Part shown: one piece after another, positions 6,623 through 7,986 of the stretch
Position numbering within the stretch: the stretch's first letter is position 1
Layout: each line of letters begins with the position of its first letter
Assembly: GCA_900554395.1 (NCBI GenBank)
Contig: USHB01000061.1
Location: 1-7,986, forward strand
Direction of reading: 5' to 3'
DNA length: 7,986 nucleotides
Source: an uncultured Phascolarctobacterium sp.
GTDB taxonomy: Bacteria > Bacillota > Negativicutes > Acidaminococcales > Acidaminococcaceae
The notes under the pieces: generated by a model
Told to the model about the DNA's origin: nothing
What the model saw: only the letters and a program-made list of their open reading frames with translations
Database searches by the model: none
Translations under genes and position numbers: made by a program

Positions 6623-7532
6623 TTCCGTTAATCAGTTAGCAAAAACTTTAAAACAAAAAATGCCCGGGCATGTTTATTGCGCCGAGCCGATGAAAAAACA
6701 TACATCTTTCAAAATCGGCGGCCCGGCAGATGTTTTGGTACAGCCGCAGGATGCAGGCAGCCTTGCCTATGCCCTTGCCGCTGCACGCGAATATAATGTG
6801 CCGGTAACGGTTTTGGGCAACGGCAGCAATGTTCTGGTTCGCGACAAAGGTATCCGCGGTCTTGTCATTCAGTTGGGCAATGCACTGAAAAACTTCCGCC
6901 AGGAAGGAGAATGCCTGTATTTTGGTGCAGGATATTCTTTGGCATTGGCATCACGCAAGGCGTGGGAATGCGGTTTAAGCGGCATGGAGTTTGCCGTTGG
7001 CATTCCCGGAAGTATTGGCGGCGCAGTTTACATGAATGCAGGCGCTTACAATGGTGAAATGAAATGCGTTGTAAGCAGTGTGCAGGTTATGGATATGGAA
7101 GGCAATGCCTTTACGCTGACTGCGGAAGATTTACAGTTTGGTTACCGTAAAACCAGTTTGCAGCAGAGCGGTTATATTATTACCGAAGTGTGCCTTAAAA
7201 TGCAGCCCGGCGATAAAGATGCCATTAAAGCAATGATGGATGATTTCAGCAGCAGGCGTATCAGCAAACAGCCGCTGGAACTGCCGAGTGCAGGCAGCAT
7301 GTTTAAACGCCCGCCGGGATATTTTGCCGGAACGCTTATAGAACAGGCCGGACTGAAAGGCTATACCGTAGGCGGTGCGCAGGTATCCGAAAAGCATGCA
7401 GGATTTGTTGTTAACCGCGGCAATGCCACGGCGGCAGACGTTTTGCAGCTTATTGCGGATGTGCGCAGGGTAATAATGGAAAAAGCCGGAGTTGAACTTC
7501 ATCCGGAAGTTCTTGTTATCGGCGAAGAATAA
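6615..7532 (+). CDS. murB: UDP-N-acetylenolpyruvoylglucosamine reductase (MurB)
   Basis: MurB is the cytoplasmic FAD/NADPH enzyme that reduces UDP-GlcNAc-enolpyruvate to UDP-MurNAc, the second committed step of peptidoglycan synthesis. The 305-residue protein has the family entry motif KKHTSFKIGGPADVLVQP (27-44) and the FAD-binding GNGSNVLVRDKGIRGLVI (68-85). The signature GMEFAVGIPGSIGGAVYMNA spans 123-142. Catalytic residues are visible: R178 in FGYRKTSL, the proton-donor S228 in PSAGSMFKRP, and E298 in LHPEVLVIG. The short length suits the type II form found in Gram-positive-type bacteria. GTG 6615 is used because AAAGGA (6601-6606) lies eight bases upstream. The start lies within the end of the YheA-like gene, and a terminator follows the stop. 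Confidence 0.97.
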   Translation: MNNSVNQLAKTLKQKMPGHVYCAEPMKKHTSFKIGGPADVLVQPQDAGSLAYALAAAREYNVPVTVLGNGSNVLVRDKGIRGLVIQLGNALKNFRQEGECLYFGAGYSLALASRKAWECGLSGMEFAVGIPGSIGGAVYMNAGAYNGEMKCVVSSVQVMDMEGNAFTLTAEDLQFGYRKTSLQQSGYIITEVCLKMQPGDKDAIKAMMDDFSSRRISKQPLELPSAGSMFKRPPGYFAGTLIEQAGLKGYTVGGAQVSEKHAGFVVNRGNATAADVLQLIADVRRVIMEKAGVELHPEVLVIGEE

Positions 7533-7546
7533 AACATTAATTTACG

Positions 7547-7574
7547 GAGAGCGGCTGTAAAGCCGTTCTTTTTT
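7547..7574 (+). terminator. Rho-independent terminator after murB
   Basis: AGAGCGGCT (7548-7556) pairs with AGCCGTTCT (7561-7569), with one G-U pair and a GTAA loop. A T-run continues to 7574. It lies about 15 bases after the murB stop. Confidence 0.9.
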
Positions 7575-7590
7575 ATAGATGCTGCCGTTG

Positions 7591-7620
7591 TTGTAAGCAG
7601 CAATTTGGATATGATATAAT
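7591..7620 (+). promoter_or_regulatory. Predicted promoter with extended -10 for the gene at 7653
   Basis: The -10 TATAAT (7615-7620) is preceded by TGA, giving an extended TGnTATAAT (7612-7620). A moderate -35 TTGTAA (7591-7596) lies 18 bases upstream. It sits between the murB terminator and the final gene. Confidence 0.7.
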
Positions 7621-7652
7621 AAGCTATCACAGAAAGAGGTATTTTATAGAGC

Positions 7653-7986
7653 ATGGATAATGTTTACGATTTGGTGGAAGATTTTTACGGGCATGACCCG
7701 GGCTGGAATTTTCTGCTGCGCCGTGAATATGCAGACGGCTTTTTGCGCATGGAAGCATGGCAGGGCAAAACGCCGGAAGAACTGTACGATGTTTGGGACC
7801 AGCTTACAATGCTGTGCCTGTACCTTGGCAATACAGAACTGCTTTTAGGCGATATGAGTGCTGATGATTTTGTTGATTGCGTTGCTTGGTGCGGACGCAA
7901 TGTATCGGAATTTGAAGCAGATTATGAACATACAAAAAAAGAATATCTGATCTGCGGGAATGGAGCCGCAGACCTTATTTTTTCCC
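7653..7986 (+). CDS. Hypothetical protein, 3' end outside window; last ~25 residues resemble CobD/HisC-type aminotransferase
   Basis: An open frame of at least 111 codons runs without a stop to the window edge, so it is partial. It starts at ATG 7653, which has AGAGGT (7635-7640) 12 bases upstream, a rather long spacing; an in-frame TAG at 7647 rules out an earlier start. Residues 1 to about 85 are acidic and aromatic (for example DPGWNFLLRREYADGF and TPEELYDVWDQ), look helical and soluble, and match no family I recognise. Residues about 88-111 read ADYEHTKKEYLICGNGAADLIFS. The ICGNGAADLIF part matches the cofactor-phosphate-loop region of pyridoxal-phosphate enzymes such as threonine-phosphate decarboxylase (CobD). 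The usual CobD N-terminus (HGG..., then NINPLG) is absent. It may be a fusion, an assembly join near a contig end, or a short gene with a frameshift before a terminator. Confidence 0.6.
   Translation, partial: MDNVYDLVEDFYGHDPGWNFLLRREYADGFLRMEAWQGKTPEELYDVWDQLTMLCLYLGNTELLLGDMSADDFVDCVAWCGRNVSEFEADYEHTKKEYLICGNGAADLIFS
7951..7983 (+). terminator. Possible rho-independent terminator inside or just after the last gene
   Basis: TCTGCGG (7951-7957) pairs perfectly with CCGCAGA (7966-7972) around an eight-base loop. CCTTATTTTTT follows, with T6 at 7978-7983. The tail resembles that of the rnpB terminator. In the current frame this stretch is coding (CGNGAADLIF), so terminator and coding readings compete. 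Confidence 0.35.

Noticed and set aside
7131..7502. Minus-strand open frame of 123 codons inside murB
   Set aside because: It lies wholly within a well-supported murB coding region. Its product is Cys/His-rich with no recognisable domain, and no minus-strand promoter or binding site supports it.
7660..7848. Alternative plus-strand frame of 62 codons overlapping the last gene
   Set aside because: Its product is rich in Trp and Cys with no domain, and the frame from ATG 7653 is longer and has more natural composition.
1..7986. Mobile elements, CRISPR arrays, tRNA genes or phage remnants
   Set aside because: I saw no direct-repeat arrays, transposase-like proteins, terminal inverted repeats or cloverleaf patterns. 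Gene style is uniform across the window apart from doubt over the last ~80 bases.

Overview
The window reads as about 8 kb of ordinary chromosome from a moderately AT-rich Firmicute-type bacterium. A Negativicutes-like host (Phascolarctobacterium or Acidaminococcus relatives) is my best guess, but it is an inference. Supporting points are the class A form of RNase P RNA (Bacillus has class B), strong AAGGAGGTGAT-like ribosome binding sites, a YheA/YlbF-family protein, and signal peptides with short hydrophobic cores. All convincing genes lie on the + strand. I see no phage, transposon, CRISPR or tRNA content.

Layout. Positions 1-172 hold the 3' part of the RNase P RNA gene (rnpB), followed by its terminator. 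A promoter then drives a membrane-anchored family 2 glycosyltransferase of the polyprenyl-phosphate type (305-1237). A second promoter drives a secreted cell-wall hydrolase with a peptidoglycan-binding domain and an NlpC/P60 catalytic domain (1307-1975), closed by a strong terminator. Next is a tightly packed four-gene operon (2142-6210): an OmpR/PhoB-type response regulator, its sensor histidine kinase, a carbon-nitrogen hydrolase (omega-amidase/nitrilase type), and an exported VanX-like D-Ala-D-Ala dipeptidase with an extra N-terminal domain. Two of its three junctions are 4-base ATGA overlaps. A new promoter then starts a two-gene unit, a YheA/YlbF-family helical protein and MurB (6284-7532), which ends at a terminator. 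A last promoter leads to an open frame that runs off the window end (7653-7986). Its first ~85 residues are unrecognised, but its end carries a motif typical of CobD/HisC-type aminotransferases.

How the genes fit together. Most of the window concerns the cell envelope: lipid-linked sugar transfer, peptidoglycan cleavage by the NlpC/P60 enzyme, dipeptide cleavage by the VanX-like enzyme, and UDP-MurNAc synthesis by MurB. The two-component pair shares a transcript with the VanX-like enzyme. This resembles the regulator-sensor-VanX association of glycopeptide resistance clusters, but no vanH or vanA-type ligase is present, so a wall-remodelling or dipeptide-scavenging role is more likely than resistance.

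The items most worth a second look are the TCS-amidase-VanX operon, the unrecognised N-terminal domain of the VanX-like protein, the ambiguous gene at the right edge, and an L15 region of the RNase P RNA that seems to lack the usual GGU.
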